A DNA stretch of 64,000 nucleotides from Hyaloperonospora brassicae (taxonomy: Eukaryota > Oomycota > Peronosporomycetes > Peronosporales > Peronosporaceae). Every line of letters starts with the position of its first letter. Positions within the stretch are counted from its first letter, which is position 1. The stretch covers positions 1 to 64,000 of the forward strand of contig CANTFL010001109.1 of the NCBI GenBank assembly GCA_947650285.1, written 5' to 3'. The position numbers were made by a program, and so were the translations under genes. This document shows positions 10,993 through 21,176 of this stretch, one piece after another. The notes under the pieces are model-generated. The model searched no databases. It worked only from the letters and a program-made list of their open reading frames with translations, and was not told the origin of the DNA.

Positions 10993-12664
10993 GCTCAATT
11001 GATCGCGGCGTGTGTGAGATGTTTTTCCCGTTGTGCAGTTGAGAACCCGCAGTTAGGACTTCGAGGCCATGGAGAGTAGTAGTCATCGTAGCTGCTGAGA
11101 GCTCGAGGAAGAAAAGAATCGGGTCGGGAAGAGCTACAGTGACAAAGAACGCTGCGAAAAGCGATACATCACACTGAACACGTCTTAAGGTTGTCCAACA
11201 CGTATTGTCAGTGCATATCACCAACTGGTGATCGCAACCATCATATATGCTTCGCACAAGGATGCGATTCAGTTGAGCCCTTGTTGCCTGTAGAAACCCT
11301 TGTTGCTACTAGTCTTCCGACGCTGGCTAACCAAGATCAGCGAATCACAATCTTGACAACAGGGGGGTCGACACGAGGAAGCTGGTGAGCGAAAGAGGAT
11401 GTCGAGTATGTCATCATGTCTGGTCACTGGCTACGGTTGAGTGCGGTACAGCAAAGACAAAGAGATTCTCAACTATGAAGCTGCTCTTTTTCATTGATAG
11501 CGACGATTTGGCTACGTAGGATGCAACAACACTCCGTTTGGTGAGTCTAGTCAGAGACGTCGACTCTACTGTTTCTCTCACTCACGTGGGCCAAAACCCT
11601 TTTCAGTGTATGATGCAAACTCTGCGAAGCACAAAAGGAACTGATAAAACGATATGTGATGAGATGGTGCATCCTCTTTATGGCCGTGGAACGTTACTAC
11701 GGTATCCGTTTGTTGCAAAAGCCACTGAGTTCTGCTAGCGAAGAAACCTTCTTCCATGTCCGTAGTGACGTAAGCACCGTGGCTTTGAAGCCTATACTTC
11801 CAAAACAAAACAGGAAGCTCGATAGGATCTGTTTGTGTGGCAGGAATCATTGAGGCAAATCATGATAGTTTTGGATTCTATTTCCTGATTTTTGTCACTT
11901 TTTTGCCCTTCAGATCAGCTCGTACGTCCTGGCTTCTTGCAGGTCATCTATTGGTACGCATACAAGATGTAAAGCCTTTGTGATGCACCACCTTGCACAA
12001 CGCGATCGCACTTGACGGCGAGCATCATATCGCTACGCTGCGTATCATCTCATCAGCTCGTCACGTTCATGCTTTACTTGTATCTGTTTCAGTGGGAAGA
12101 CAGTTTTCTCGCTTTTTACATGCGGGCAGCCCATACTTGGCCCCGGTTCATCCACGTAATACAGCTCAATATTCATCCCTGGTTGGCAGCATGGACAGCT
12201 GGGGAGTACGCCCGTCTATTCCAACATACAGCATCCATGGTGCCCACTACGGTCCAAAGTTGTCGGTGACTTTGGCTTCGGCTCAATGGTCATTGCATCA
12301 GCATTCGAAACTGTCTGGGAGCACACACACATAATCAGATCAGCATAGTTCATCGGTAGTGAAGAAGCTTCCCATCCATCTTTTGCCGGAGAAGTCGGCA
12401 GAATGTACCAGAACAGAGATTTGTGAGTAAGATTTTAGCATAAATGCAGCATAAACAAGCAGTTCCTCTCTGTATCACCCAAAAGAGGACTGTTCTGGCG
12501 ATAGCTCGTCGACATTGTGACAACTACACAAATATTTGTATCATTGTAGCAAAAGCCTAAACCTGCACCAGGTCCATTCAAAGTTAGAAGCTCTTTCCAA
12601 CGCTGCAGTCCGTCATCACGCAATTTGTTTCAGCCCGCAGAAGCGTCTACGCCGCTAAACGTCG
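10993..12664. repeat. Duplicated head-to-head spacer, copy 1
   Basis: This spacer separates the NEMF pseudogene start from the effector start and matches 40406-42243 in order. Anchors are GTAGCTGCTGA followed by GTCGGG (near 11.1 and 40.5 kb), GGCTACGTAGGATGCA (11.51 kb; compare 40.93 kb), GGGCCAAAAC followed by CAAACTCTGCGAA (11.59 and 41.02 kb), and GATCAGCTC(A/G)TACGTCCTGGCT (11.91 and 41.36 kb). It probably contains both divergent promoters. No supportable gene is inside. Confidence 0.82.
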
Positions 12665-13978
12665 ATGCAGTACGTCTCCGTCGTGCTCTTCGTATCCAGT
12701 GTGATGCTGGCATGCATCACGAGTTCCACAGTTGATCCCAGCCCCAATGTGACCGAGGCCAACCTCCGGGAGAATAGTCTTCGCCTCTCTACCAACGATA
12801 TTAATCGCATCTCTGCTGTCCGGGTGCTAGGGCCAAATGCGACGACAGATCAAGAAGAGAGAATGATCCCCGTGCTCACCCCTATGATGGAGAAGCTGAG
12901 TTCCTTTGCGACAAAGATAATCGACTACATTCGAGGATTCAAGTGGATCATGAAGTATGCAAGCGTCGACAAGTTCTTGAGGTGCTTCGACCCCAAAAGA
13001 ACTGTCATAAAAGACCCGTTTAAGCTCGCGCAGAACTTCTGGAACGAGCTAACAGAGTCGACATATGAGGCCATGAGGTTCCTTGCCGAGTCCAACAGCG
13101 GAGATAGTCGTACCACAAAGTTCGCGTTGGTCGACTATTTGTCAACGAGATTTGGAGAAACCGAGATGACAGAGGTGTTACTCAGGGCTCAAGACTCTGG
13201 CGGCAAGAAATTTATGGCAAGGGCTGCAAAGCGACTGTTGGACGAACAGGTTCGTAGATGGCTTCACAGTAAAACAAGCTTAGTCGACGTGTCCCGGTAT
13301 ATCTACCGACCAGACAGCGATGACTTAGCTGAGTCGAGATGGGATCTATTTGATGACTACTACTTTGGATTTATTGGCCTGTTTGGGGGCGCTCAAATAT
13401 TCGGAAAGACGGCGGGAGAACTGGATAAAGCGGCTGCGTTGCTTCCGATATTGGCGAAAGGGAAGAAAATCAGCGGCCACACGAGCGATTTTGCAGAATC
13501 TCTTCAAGACACGTTGGTTACTCAGTGGGTCTTGGGTAAGAAGTCTTTCCAAGATTTTCTGTCGTTGCTAAACTATCGCCCCGTCCAGTTCTTTGAAGTC
13601 GAGAGCAGGTTGGTCGTGAACCAGTTCATCGAAGAAGCTGAGATTTTTCATGGGAAGAAGATCGATCTTTACAGTGCTTTACGAAAGGACTACGGTGACG
13701 TCCAATTCTTCGAAGGGATACTGAAAGCACAGAAGAACAAAGAGACTAGCACTGGGGACTGCGACCAGGCTAAGGAGTGGCTGTTTGGGCAGTGGGAGTT
13801 GGAGTTATATAACGAAGGTGATGTGAAAAGACTTTTGGAGATATTTCGAGGGTCGTTTCGTGTGTCTGACCGCCAAATTTCTAAAGCAACCGCGGCAGAA
13901 ATAGCACGCGAATATACTGCTTGGTACAAGTCACGCCGTACTGTAACGTTTGGCCCCAAGGCGGTTGTGCTTGAGTGA
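12665..13978 (+). CDS. Secreted RXLR-like effector with WY/LWY-type modules
   Basis: The 437-residue intronless protein starts with a hydrophobic signal peptide (about residues 1-21). A degenerate translocation leader follows: Asn-Ser-Leu-Arg at 37-40, where canonical effectors have Arg-x-Leu-Arg, and an intact Glu-Glu-Arg at 64-66. The rest is alpha-helical with repeated WY/LWY-like words (QVRRWLHSKTSLVDVSRYI, LVTQWVLGKKSFQDFLSLL, QAKEWLFGQW). Family knowledge: such proteins are secreted by oomycetes and act inside host plant cells; the target here is unknown. The start is supported because the paralogue at 42244 begins in the same context (AACGTCGATG). It lies head-to-head with the NEMF pseudogene. 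Potential N-glycosylation sites occur before EER (NVT, NAT). Confidence 0.85.
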   Translation: MQYVSVVLFVSSVMLACITSSTVDPSPNVTEANLRENSLRLSTNDINRISAVRVLGPNATTDQEERMIPVLTPMMEKLSSFATKIIDYIRGFKWIMKYASVDKFLRCFDPKRTVIKDPFKLAQNFWNELTESTYEAMRFLAESNSGDSRTTKFALVDYLSTRFGETEMTEVLLRAQDSGGKKFMARAAKRLLDEQVRRWLHSKTSLVDVSRYIYRPDSDDLAESRWDLFDDYYFGFIGLFGGAQIFGKTAGELDKAAALLPILAKGKKISGHTSDFAESLQDTLVTQWVLGKKSFQDFLSLLNYRPVQFFEVESRLVVNQFIEEAEIFHGKKIDLYSALRKDYGDVQFFEGILKAQKNKETSTGDCDQAKEWLFGQWELELYNEGDVKRLLEIFRGSFRVSDRQISKATAAEIAREYTAWYKSRRTVTFGPKAVVLE

Positions 13979-14940
13979 GTATGTTTCCTGTCGTGGAATC
14001 TCATAGAGCGCTACAGCGTAATGATGAAAGCACAGTTAGCGAATAAGTACTGGTGCAATAGCAAATAAAGAGAAGAATACTGGGCTTGACGACATATGCA
14101 TCATACAAAGAGGTAGCTCTTCGTAGATTATCTCGCATCTTCAAAAATGTAGCAGATTTGCCGTACGGTCGAAAAGCTCAACTGTATCCTCTTAATCATT
14201 CATTATCTTTACCCTCATGTGCCGTGTCTCTTGTTGCTTACGGTTCGATTTAGTCAGGCACCTAACAACCATATCCTTTTTTGGGAAAATATATGTGTGA
14301 CATGTATGCAGTTGTAGCGAATGTACTCAACATTTGCACTCTTACAATCCGATGGTTGGCTACGAATAACAAAAGCACACACGACCGGTTTCTATTTCCA
14401 CAAATTAAAGCGATCCGTAATCAATCCCCAGCACCCGACCACTTTGCCATAACGTAGCTTCGAAGACATTGGGTCATCATTGCCTGCTTGGACAACACCT
14501 TGTCCACATTTATCATTGAAAGCCGGTGATTCGTTGCGAGCAACTCACGCGTGTTTGTTATGACTAGATGAGTCCGTTCCATGACATGATAACAACAAAC
14601 GAAACATCGAAGCAAGTGCATATTTAACGAGCAATCGTTGGAAACGATAGCTCAAATGGTTATGTACAGTCAATCTTGCTAACACACTGTACATTGCATG
14701 CTATGCACCATGACGTCAGCAACAAATACACCAATTGGTAACCGATGCGTGCTCCACGAGTAGTGAGCAACTAATCGACGCATGCATTTTTGGTTTGGTA
14801 TGATAATGGAAGGTTGGCATCCGACCATATCTACCGTTTAGTGTACACAGTCCACTTCATCATCCAAGTCCGACGAGCAAAACGAATTGTCGTGTAACTG
14901 GGTGAGGGCGTTCGATATAATAGACACCACATTGGGTCCA
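13979..14940. other. Spacer downstream of effector 1
   Basis: I see no supportable gene here. No clear match to the sequence downstream of the second effector was noticed, so the duplication probably ends near the effector stop. Short open frames on either strand lack recognisable domains. Confidence 0.5.
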
Positions 14941-14949
14941 TTACAATTT

Positions 14950-15310
14950 CCTGTATGAATGGATAATTATCAGCTACCTGATGTAGCAAACATTGAAGAA
15001 AATACACGTTTTAAGTTCTTATTACACCGCTCCACCCATTAGTTTATTTAGTCGATAAGATAAATCAACTCAACCACCCGTTGCTGCTAGACGCGCGCAA
15101 TGCGTGGTGAGCGCGTAGCAATATAAGATTATTGTAGTTTCATATTGTTGGGTAAAAGCAAAAGAGGTTTTATTTGTAAACTTCACTGTATTAAATACAA
15201 CTCTACTTTCCCCTTTGTCAAACGTGTTTTCGTCGAAGAGATTTAGCCCTCGTCTGCACGCACGGTGCACGTGAGGTTTTACATAGCTTGTCTTGTATCA
15301 GTACAGGCAT
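14950..15310 (-). repeat. LTR-like relic
   Basis: The block CGTTGCTGCTAGACGCGCGCAA (about 15081-15102) is the reverse complement of the LTR core seen at 7940-7965 and nearly repeats 34592-34612. The later word AGCTTGTCTTGTATCAGTACA (15285-15305) matches AGCTTGTACTGTGTCAGTACA at 35103. Both point to a diverged solo LTR in minus orientation. Exact ends are not defined. Confidence 0.5.
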
Positions 15311-16354
15311 CAATGCCCCGTTATCCGCAAGTTGAGCTCGCCGATTCCTCAACTGCTAGACAAAGGAGGGCTGTCTACCATTGTGCTCGCCAAACGCTCG
15401 CCGTTGTTGTGCGTTTGCGTGCACCGTACGCATAGGCACTCACTTGCTCTTGCATAATCGAAGGCGTATCGGCGTCTCCCAGCGCGATGCTCGTTCTGCG
15501 TCGGTACCCACAGGCGAGAATAGGCGTACAAAGCGTGCCTTGCGGAGAACGCTTACCGCCCAATCTCCCTAACGACAGTATCACCAACGCAAAGGAGACG
15601 TTCCGTGCCACGTGGCCCGTCCACTCTGCCTATCCAGCACGTCGGTTGGACGTCAGCTATCGCACTTGTGAAACGTCGCTGCCAGACGCGACTCGTTGTG
15701 GCCGTCGACAGTGGGTACTTTGGTAGGTACGTTTCGACGTTGCAGGACGACACGTTGACACGCGTGACGAGCGTACACAATATGGGCCCCACATGCACAG
15801 TCAGTCAGTCGTTCGAGCGCATGGGAAAAAACTACGTGCGAGCCCCGTCGTGGTCGCACGGAACCTTCGAGAATCCTGTAAACGGTCAGACGGTACAAAC
15901 ACGAAAGCCGCGACGCGCTGGCGTCGGACGAGTTGCGTGCAGAGCCGTGCACGATGTCGCATGGATCGCCTCTGTCGCTTGTCGATCGTTCGCTGCTGTT
16001 GATACTTTGCTTAGTAGAACCGAAAGACCGTCGCGGGCGACTCTGGTTATCGACTTCCTCTTACAACGCTATGACCGCGTCATTGAAGCAAAGCGCGGAC
16101 GCGATCCTTCGTTCGTTCCGTCCGTCCGTCCGTTCGTCACTCACTCACTTACGCCTTCACTCATTCACTCCTCCACTTTTTCACGCACTCACTCCTTCAC
16201 TCACTCACTCACTCGCTCCTTCATTCATTCATATACGCACGCACGCACGCCCCTTAGCAGTCGCTCGCAGACTCGCACCAAAGAGACCCTATCAACTCCA
16301 CCTACGTAGAGGCTTCTGACCCGTCGCTCCACGAGGCGTCCAACGACTCAAAGC
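15311..16354. other. Spacer upstream of the MYND/SAP/CXC gene
   Basis: The segment is GC-rich and has open frames on both strands, one of 234 residues at 15605-16309. That frame runs into low-complexity tetranucleotide repeats and shows no domain. I read it as the promoter and 5' leader of the next gene rather than a separate gene. Confidence 0.45.
16105..16250. repeat. Imperfect tetranucleotide repeats (TCCG, TCAC, ACGC types)
   Basis: Runs of GTCCGTCCGTCC, CACTCACTCACTCACTC, TTCATTCATTCA and ACGCACGCACGC follow each other within 150 bp, just upstream of the ATG at 16355. Such runs are prone to slippage and may lie in the 5' leader or promoter. Confidence 0.85.
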
Positions 16355-17746
16355 ATGACTGCGGTCTCTATCGTCGCCCACTCGTGTCAATACTGCGGCA
16401 CTACGGACGCCAAAAAAAGTCGCGGCGGCGGCGGCGGCTGTCCTCGCGTCCACTTTCACGACTGCAAGTGCCAGCGGCCGAGTTGGCACTGGCACCGCGA
16501 CGCGTGTCCACCGACAGAGCCGACACGTGAACTGTGTCCACCGATCGAGATCGACGGTACACCCCACGCGGCCGCAACAGCCCGTGTTCCCACGCGCGCC
16601 GTACCCTGTATTACCGCGCAGAAGCAGTCGCCGGCGAAACCGCAGCCTAAGAAACAGCCTAAGAAACAGCCCAAGAAACAGCTTAAGACACGCAGCAACA
16701 GCGTGCACGTGCTTTCGTCGGCGGCGGCGGCTGCTGCTACTTCTGTAGCGGCTGCTACTACTTCACCGCCTCGACCGTGCGGGCTCCGCAAGACGCGCTC
16801 GGTCTCTCTAGGGACCGCCAAGCGCGTGGCCTGGGGCGACGTCTGGGCGCGCGAGTTCGCGCGGTTTCCAGGCGGCGGCGGCGCCGTCCCGTACGACGGC
16901 ACGTGGGCGCTCGGCCTGGGGCGCCGCCTCGCCGACGTGCCGCTCGGCAGCGTCTCGGAGCGCGAGCGCGCGCGGACGCAGACGCTGCAGGCGCGCGCCG
17001 AGCACCTGACTGGCGTTCGCCGTCGCGACGTGCGCGAGGGAGAGACGCGTCAGTTCGACTACCGGCGCGGGGTGGCGAACCCGCTGTTTGCGCGGCTGGA
17101 GGAAGACGCGCGGAAGTGGCTGTTGACGCACTCGAAAGACGTCGACGCGGAGCCATACGCGGTAGCGGCAGCAGCTGCTGAGGGAGAGGCAAAGAGCGCG
17201 AGCGTTACGCGAAGGGCGTCGCCGACTATGAACGGGCGGCGCGCAGCGCGACGGAAGGCGTCGGCTGCGTGTGGAGCTGCGGGGGAACGACGTGACGGCG
17301 GGGACCATGAGGCTGCTATGGAGACGCCGGACTTTGGCTGTGTCTCGATCGAGCAGCTCGACGAGTTCACGCGCATTCGGGACTCGCGAGAAGGCGCGTG
17401 CGGCTGCTCGTGTGGCGACCTGGTGAAGAAAGTGGCCAAGATGAACGTCAAGAAGCTGCGGGCGTTCTTGAGCGACCGCCAGGTTGAGCTGCCGGGACGG
17501 GGCAAGACCGAGTTGATGGCGGCCGCGAAGGCACTCGCACGGGCGCACAAGAACTGCCAGAGCGCCGACGCGGACTGCGAGTGCGCCCGCAATGGCGTGC
17601 CGTGCCACGCGGACGTCTGTGAAGGCTGCGCAGGTGCGTGCTGCAACCCGCTTGAGTGCTATACGTACAAGAGCGCGGAAGTGAAGGAGTACCGCAAGGA
17701 GCAGTTGGCCAAGTACCAACAACTACAAGGCCAAGTGGAGCAGTGA
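16355..17746 (+). CDS. Zinc-binding protein with MYND-like, SAP-like and CXC-type regions
   Basis: The 463-residue protein has an N-terminal cluster (Cys11, Cys14, Cys29, Cys37, Cys39, His47, Cys51) whose end CKCQRPSWHWHRDAC matches the last half of MYND zinc fingers. A basic low-complexity linker (PKKQPKKQPKK around 95-110) may act as a nuclear signal. Residues about 362-393 (MNVKKLRAFLSDRQVELPGR) look like a SAP-type DNA-binding helix pair. Residues about 400-436 form a dense cysteine block (CECARNGVPCHADVCEGC) like one half of a CXC/tesmin domain. This combination suggests a nuclear chromatin or transcription protein; that is inference. GC content is very high, so antisense frames are also open but featureless. 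Confidence 0.8.
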   Translation: MTAVSIVAHSCQYCGTTDAKKSRGGGGGCPRVHFHDCKCQRPSWHWHRDACPPTEPTRELCPPIEIDGTPHAAATARVPTRAVPCITAQKQSPAKPQPKKQPKKQPKKQLKTRSNSVHVLSSAAAAAATSVAAATTSPPRPCGLRKTRSVSLGTAKRVAWGDVWAREFARFPGGGGAVPYDGTWALGLGRRLADVPLGSVSERERARTQTLQARAEHLTGVRRRDVREGETRQFDYRRGVANPLFARLEEDARKWLLTHSKDVDAEPYAVAAAAAEGEAKSASVTRRASPTMNGRRAARRKASAACGAAGERRDGGDHEAAMETPDFGCVSIEQLDEFTRIRDSREGACGCSCGDLVKKVAKMNVKKLRAFLSDRQVELPGRGKTELMAAAKALARAHKNCQSADADCECARNGVPCHADVCEGCAGACCNPLECYTYKSAEVKEYRKEQLAKYQQLQGQVEQ

Positions 17747-18074
17747 ATGCGTTTATCTGCGTCGACGTCGTCTCCTATGTGGCAAGAGGACGTGGTGGAT
17801 GGACCGTAGCTGCTGCTCATGATCGTGTGTGGACAAATCTTCGCGCGTGGAGACTGCGAGAAGGACAGTGAAGCGTACCATGTAAGAACAAAAGTGACGA
17901 GGGTACGTGTAGCTCTCTGCGTGACCCCCGACTGCAATGTCTGTTTGGACTGATTGTGATGCATTTCATCCACTATGCACTTAGTCATCGGCTTGCGCAC
18001 GTCATGACAGAGACAGAGATAAACAACGCGATCGCTACACTTGACTTGTCTGGACACGAACGATGAACTCGTGA
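17747..18074. other. Spacer
   Basis: No gene can be supported. The segment has lower GC than the preceding gene and ends in a possible splice acceptor (TATGCAG near 18083) in front of the next relic gene. Confidence 0.4.
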
Positions 18075-18700
18075 CGGTATGCAGAGAGTTACAGCTACTC
18101 GGCATTGGGCTCGCAACGGGTTCAGCCGTCGTTGCGCAAGTCTGAGCAATTGCTACTGCGCCAAGCCAACGTCGAATTGACAATTGAGTCACATGCACGA
18201 GCTGCAGAACGAGCTGCAAACGTCATGCAGCAGCGGAGTGGAAGGGCATTGGAGTGCGCTGGCGATGGTGGAACTAGAAAGGCAAAGGCAGCAATTGACG
18301 CGGCGGCAAAGAAGGAGCCGATGAAGAAAAGATGGCGAGGTCAGCTGAACGAAAGGGCCGTGGCAAGAAGACAGCAGGATGTGGTTGGCCAGAGATCCGT
18401 AGTCACGAAGACCTACGACTGGGATCCGTGTGAGTTCATGGCGAGAGCGGAGAGAAATCTCGACAAGTTGAAGGTAGACAGACGAACTGAGAGATGCTGC
18501 AGTGTACCATTTGCTGCAGTTGTGGCTGTACGTGGCGGACTCAAAGCGTCGGAACGCTCCGTGCGAAGTGTGCAAATGATGGAATGGTATCTTTGCGCCG
18601 ATCTTTCCACCAGACTCGAAGATCGAGGGCAGTACAGCCTATCCACTGATGCGTAGGTGCTGTTGTCTTGGGCCGCCTATGTCAAAAAGCCACTGATGAC
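18075..18700 (+). pseudogene. Frameshifted or mis-spliced gene of unknown function
   Basis: A charged, helical reading frame runs from about 18075 to 18470, with SLRKSEQLLLRQANVELTIE and YDWDPCEFMARAERNLDKLK. After about 18475 the protein-like text jumps to another frame: ELRDAAVYHLLQLWLYVADS, then CEVCK, a stop, and IFAPIFPPDSKIEGSTAYPL, ending near 18690. The two halves read as one protein broken by a frameshift near 18475 and a TGA near 18577; unusual splicing is an alternative. No ATG is seen near the start; a GT-AG exon upstream may be missing. Family not recognised. Confidence 0.45.
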
Positions 18701-19033
18701 TGCAATACGGACTGTTGCACTGACTGCCAAGCAGACACCACTTGGTGCAAGCACCAAATACATGCGAACAATGAGCGAAGCGTACACATGTGAAAACCAA
18801 AGTCACACCTCACGTCAATGTGTACAAAGTGATCGGCATTTTCTCCTCCACTCTTCGACCAAGCGAGAGATACTCCTGAAGACCATCGAGTCATCAGACC
18901 GCGATGTCTAGCAACTCGACTGCTCAGTCGCTGTCTCCCAGTCTTCACACACTGGCTCAGCTCTCCGTCGGCCTGTGTGTCGATAGATGGCTGCACTGGA
19001 CGAAACGGTTCTCGCGACAAGAGTATTCGTCAA
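18701..19033. other. Spacer between convergent units
   Basis: Nothing recognisable is seen. It separates the relic gene on the plus strand from the end of the IQ-PX gene on the minus strand. Confidence 0.4.
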
Positions 19034-21176
19034 TTACCGTCGGCGGGAAAAGATGCTGCGGCTTGTGCGGCCAGTGGGTTTGCTGCTGGGCTGCGTGGCT
19101 CGTTTGTTGCGGCGCTTGTAGACGGCAATCTGGTCGTCGACACGAATGCCCCACTGCAGATGCTCAGCCGTCACGGCAGCGTTCAGGAACAGATTCAGCT
19201 TCTCAGCGCGCTCGCCAATCGTCTTTTGCGAAAAGTTGCCGACCAAGTGACGATGCGGTAGGTCGGGAATGTCCCGGCGCTTCATTCCGTTCTCCTTCAT
19301 GAGACGATCGCACAGCAACCTGTGCCACAGAATGCACACAACCGCATGAGCAAACGAGCGCACTAACCCCACACAACACTCAGAGCCATAACTAGCGCGT
19401 ACCGGAAAGTGCTGTACCGTTTCCAGCAAAACAGTGTGCCGTAGTTGGTCGTGCGGATTTCCAGCTTGTACTGGATGAACCTCGTGCCCGTGCGGTTGAC
19501 AATGCGGCTATCGACGATGCGAGCCGACACGAGACCGATCTCATCGGGGACTGCAAATTGTCATACACCACAAGGTCAGCAACACACCACTCGCCCATTC
19601 AATGAACACCTCAGCAGGCATCAGAACGCAACGTACGTGGCAACGACGCGTCCTCCACGATCGCGCGCTCCTCTTCTTCCTCCACGTACACAGCAACGTC
19701 CTTGATCTGCACAAAAGCCAAGAACTGGTCGCCGTCCGACGCATTGACTTCAGTGTTGATCGCGTAGCATCCAACGTGGGGGTCGAGACCCACGACTTCG
19801 CCCGCTCCGAACGGCGTGTCCACCTTCGTGCGCGGTGAGAGGATCCGTCCGTCGTCGAGTTGGACGTCGCTGCTGGGCACCGTAATCTCCATGCCACCGA
19901 CCGAGCTGTCCATCTTGACCGCGTACGTCTCCCGCTGCTTGTCGTAACTTACGATCCGGCCCGGATCACGCCGACGCACGAGCACCGGCACGTCTTTGGA
20001 CATGGACTGCTCGTACTTCTCCGTCTTCTCCTGCTGGATCCGCTCCTGGCGAATGCGCTCCTCTTCGTCTTTCGCGCGCTGGGCCGCAAACGCCGCCTCG
20101 GCCACTCTGCGCTCCTGTTCCTCGCGCTCCCGTTGCGCACGCTCTTCCAGCTCCCGCACACGCGCGTCCTCTTCCTCGCGCTCCCGTTGCACACGCTCTT
20201 GTTCCTCCCGGACGCGCACTTCCTCTTCCTTGCGCTCCCGTTGCACACGCTCTTGTTCCTCTCGAACCCGCACTTCCTCCGCCTCGCGCTCCAGTCGTTC
20301 CTCCTCCTCGCGCGCCTGGAGGGCCACCAGCGCCGCCGCCTCCTCCTCCTTCCGACGCAGTTCCTCGTCCGCGCGCCGCTCTTCCTCTTCCCGTCGTCGC
20401 TCTGCCTCTTCTTGCTCCACTCGTCGCTCTTCTTCCTCCACCCGTCGCCTCTCCTCGTCCCGCGCCGCGTCCTCCGCCTCCCGCCGCTCTGCTTCCTCCC
20501 GCACCCGCTGCTCCTCTGCCACCCGCTGCTCCTCTTCCGCCAGCGCCGCCACCCGCCTCTCCTCGGCCTCCTTTGCCTCTCGGCGCGCCGCCTCTGCCCG
20601 CTGCTCCTCGTCCCTCTGCGCCGCCACCCGCCGCTCCTCAGCTTCCTCCGCCACCCGCTGCTCCGCCTCCGCCCGACGCGCCGACGCCGCCGCCGCCTGC
20701 GCGAGCCGCACGGCCGCCTCCGCCTGCCGCTCCTGCTCCATCTGCTCGCGCCGCAGCCGCCGCGACGCCTCCACGCGCGCGTCGTACGCTGCGTCGTCCA
20801 CTTCTTTGGCCGCGCGCTCGTCGTCCGAGAGCTCCTTGAGCTCGTCCGCGTCGCGCCGCGCCTGGTCCTGACGCGCCAGTTCGGCCATAAACTCCGCGCC
20901 GTGACGCGCGCGCAGCTGCCGCACGGCGAACGCGCGCCCGAGGCTCTGGATCTTCGTGGCGTTTCGGTGGACGTAGGCCATTGTCTTCGGGCGGTGGAGG
21001 TACCAGAACTTGACGGCGGCCTTCGAGCTCATGATCGTCTCGAGGTCGAGCGGCCGCAGCTCCGTCTCGTCCGACTGCATCGCTTTGTGCGTCGCCTCAT
21101 CGCGATGCAGCGCCTCGTGGTCCGTGCGCACGGTCGACTCGCGGCCGTCGTTGGGCTTCCAGTACGACGAGTACAT
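19034..21176 (-). CDS. IQ motif, long coiled coil and C-terminal PX domain protein (three exons)
   Basis: Exons on the minus strand are 21176-19637, 19550-19403 and 19319-19034, giving about 657 residues. The N-terminal part holds an IQ-like calmodulin-binding motif (TKIQSLGRAFAVRQLRAR, near residue 74). Then comes a Glu/Arg-rich coiled coil of about 250 residues with near-identical repeats (VRVREEQERVQRER) and a region resembling small beta modules (RDPGRIVSYDKQRETYAVKM and a second copy-like TPFGAGEVVGLDPHVGCYAI). The spliced C-terminus forms a PX domain: EIGLVSARIVDSRIV, FIQYKLEIRT, WKRYSTFR across intron 2, then DLPHRHLVGNF. PX domains bind phosphoinositides, so a role at endosomal or vesicle membranes is likely. 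Without splicing the frame would stop before the PX domain, which supports the introns. Confidence 0.85.
19320..19402 (-). other. Intron 2 of the IQ-PX gene
   Basis: The 83-bp intron starts GTACGC and ends GGCACAG. Joining CG+G forms the Arg of the PX motif (TFR followed by LLCDRLMKENG), continuous with the conserved PX proline region. Confidence 0.82.
19551..19636 (-). other. Intron 1 of the IQ-PX gene
   Basis: The 86-bp intron starts GTACGT and ends TTTGCAG on the minus strand. Joining restores the frame (phase 1; C+TC codes Leu) directly into the PX domain. Confidence 0.82.

Noticed and set aside
15605..16309. A 234-codon plus-strand frame upstream of 16355
   Set aside because: Its last third is translated tetranucleotide repeat and the rest has no domain; more likely promoter and leader.
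16808..17722. A 304-codon minus-strand frame opposite the MYND/SAP/CXC gene
   Set aside because: Arg/Ala-rich text without domains; the plus strand carries the cysteine patterns.
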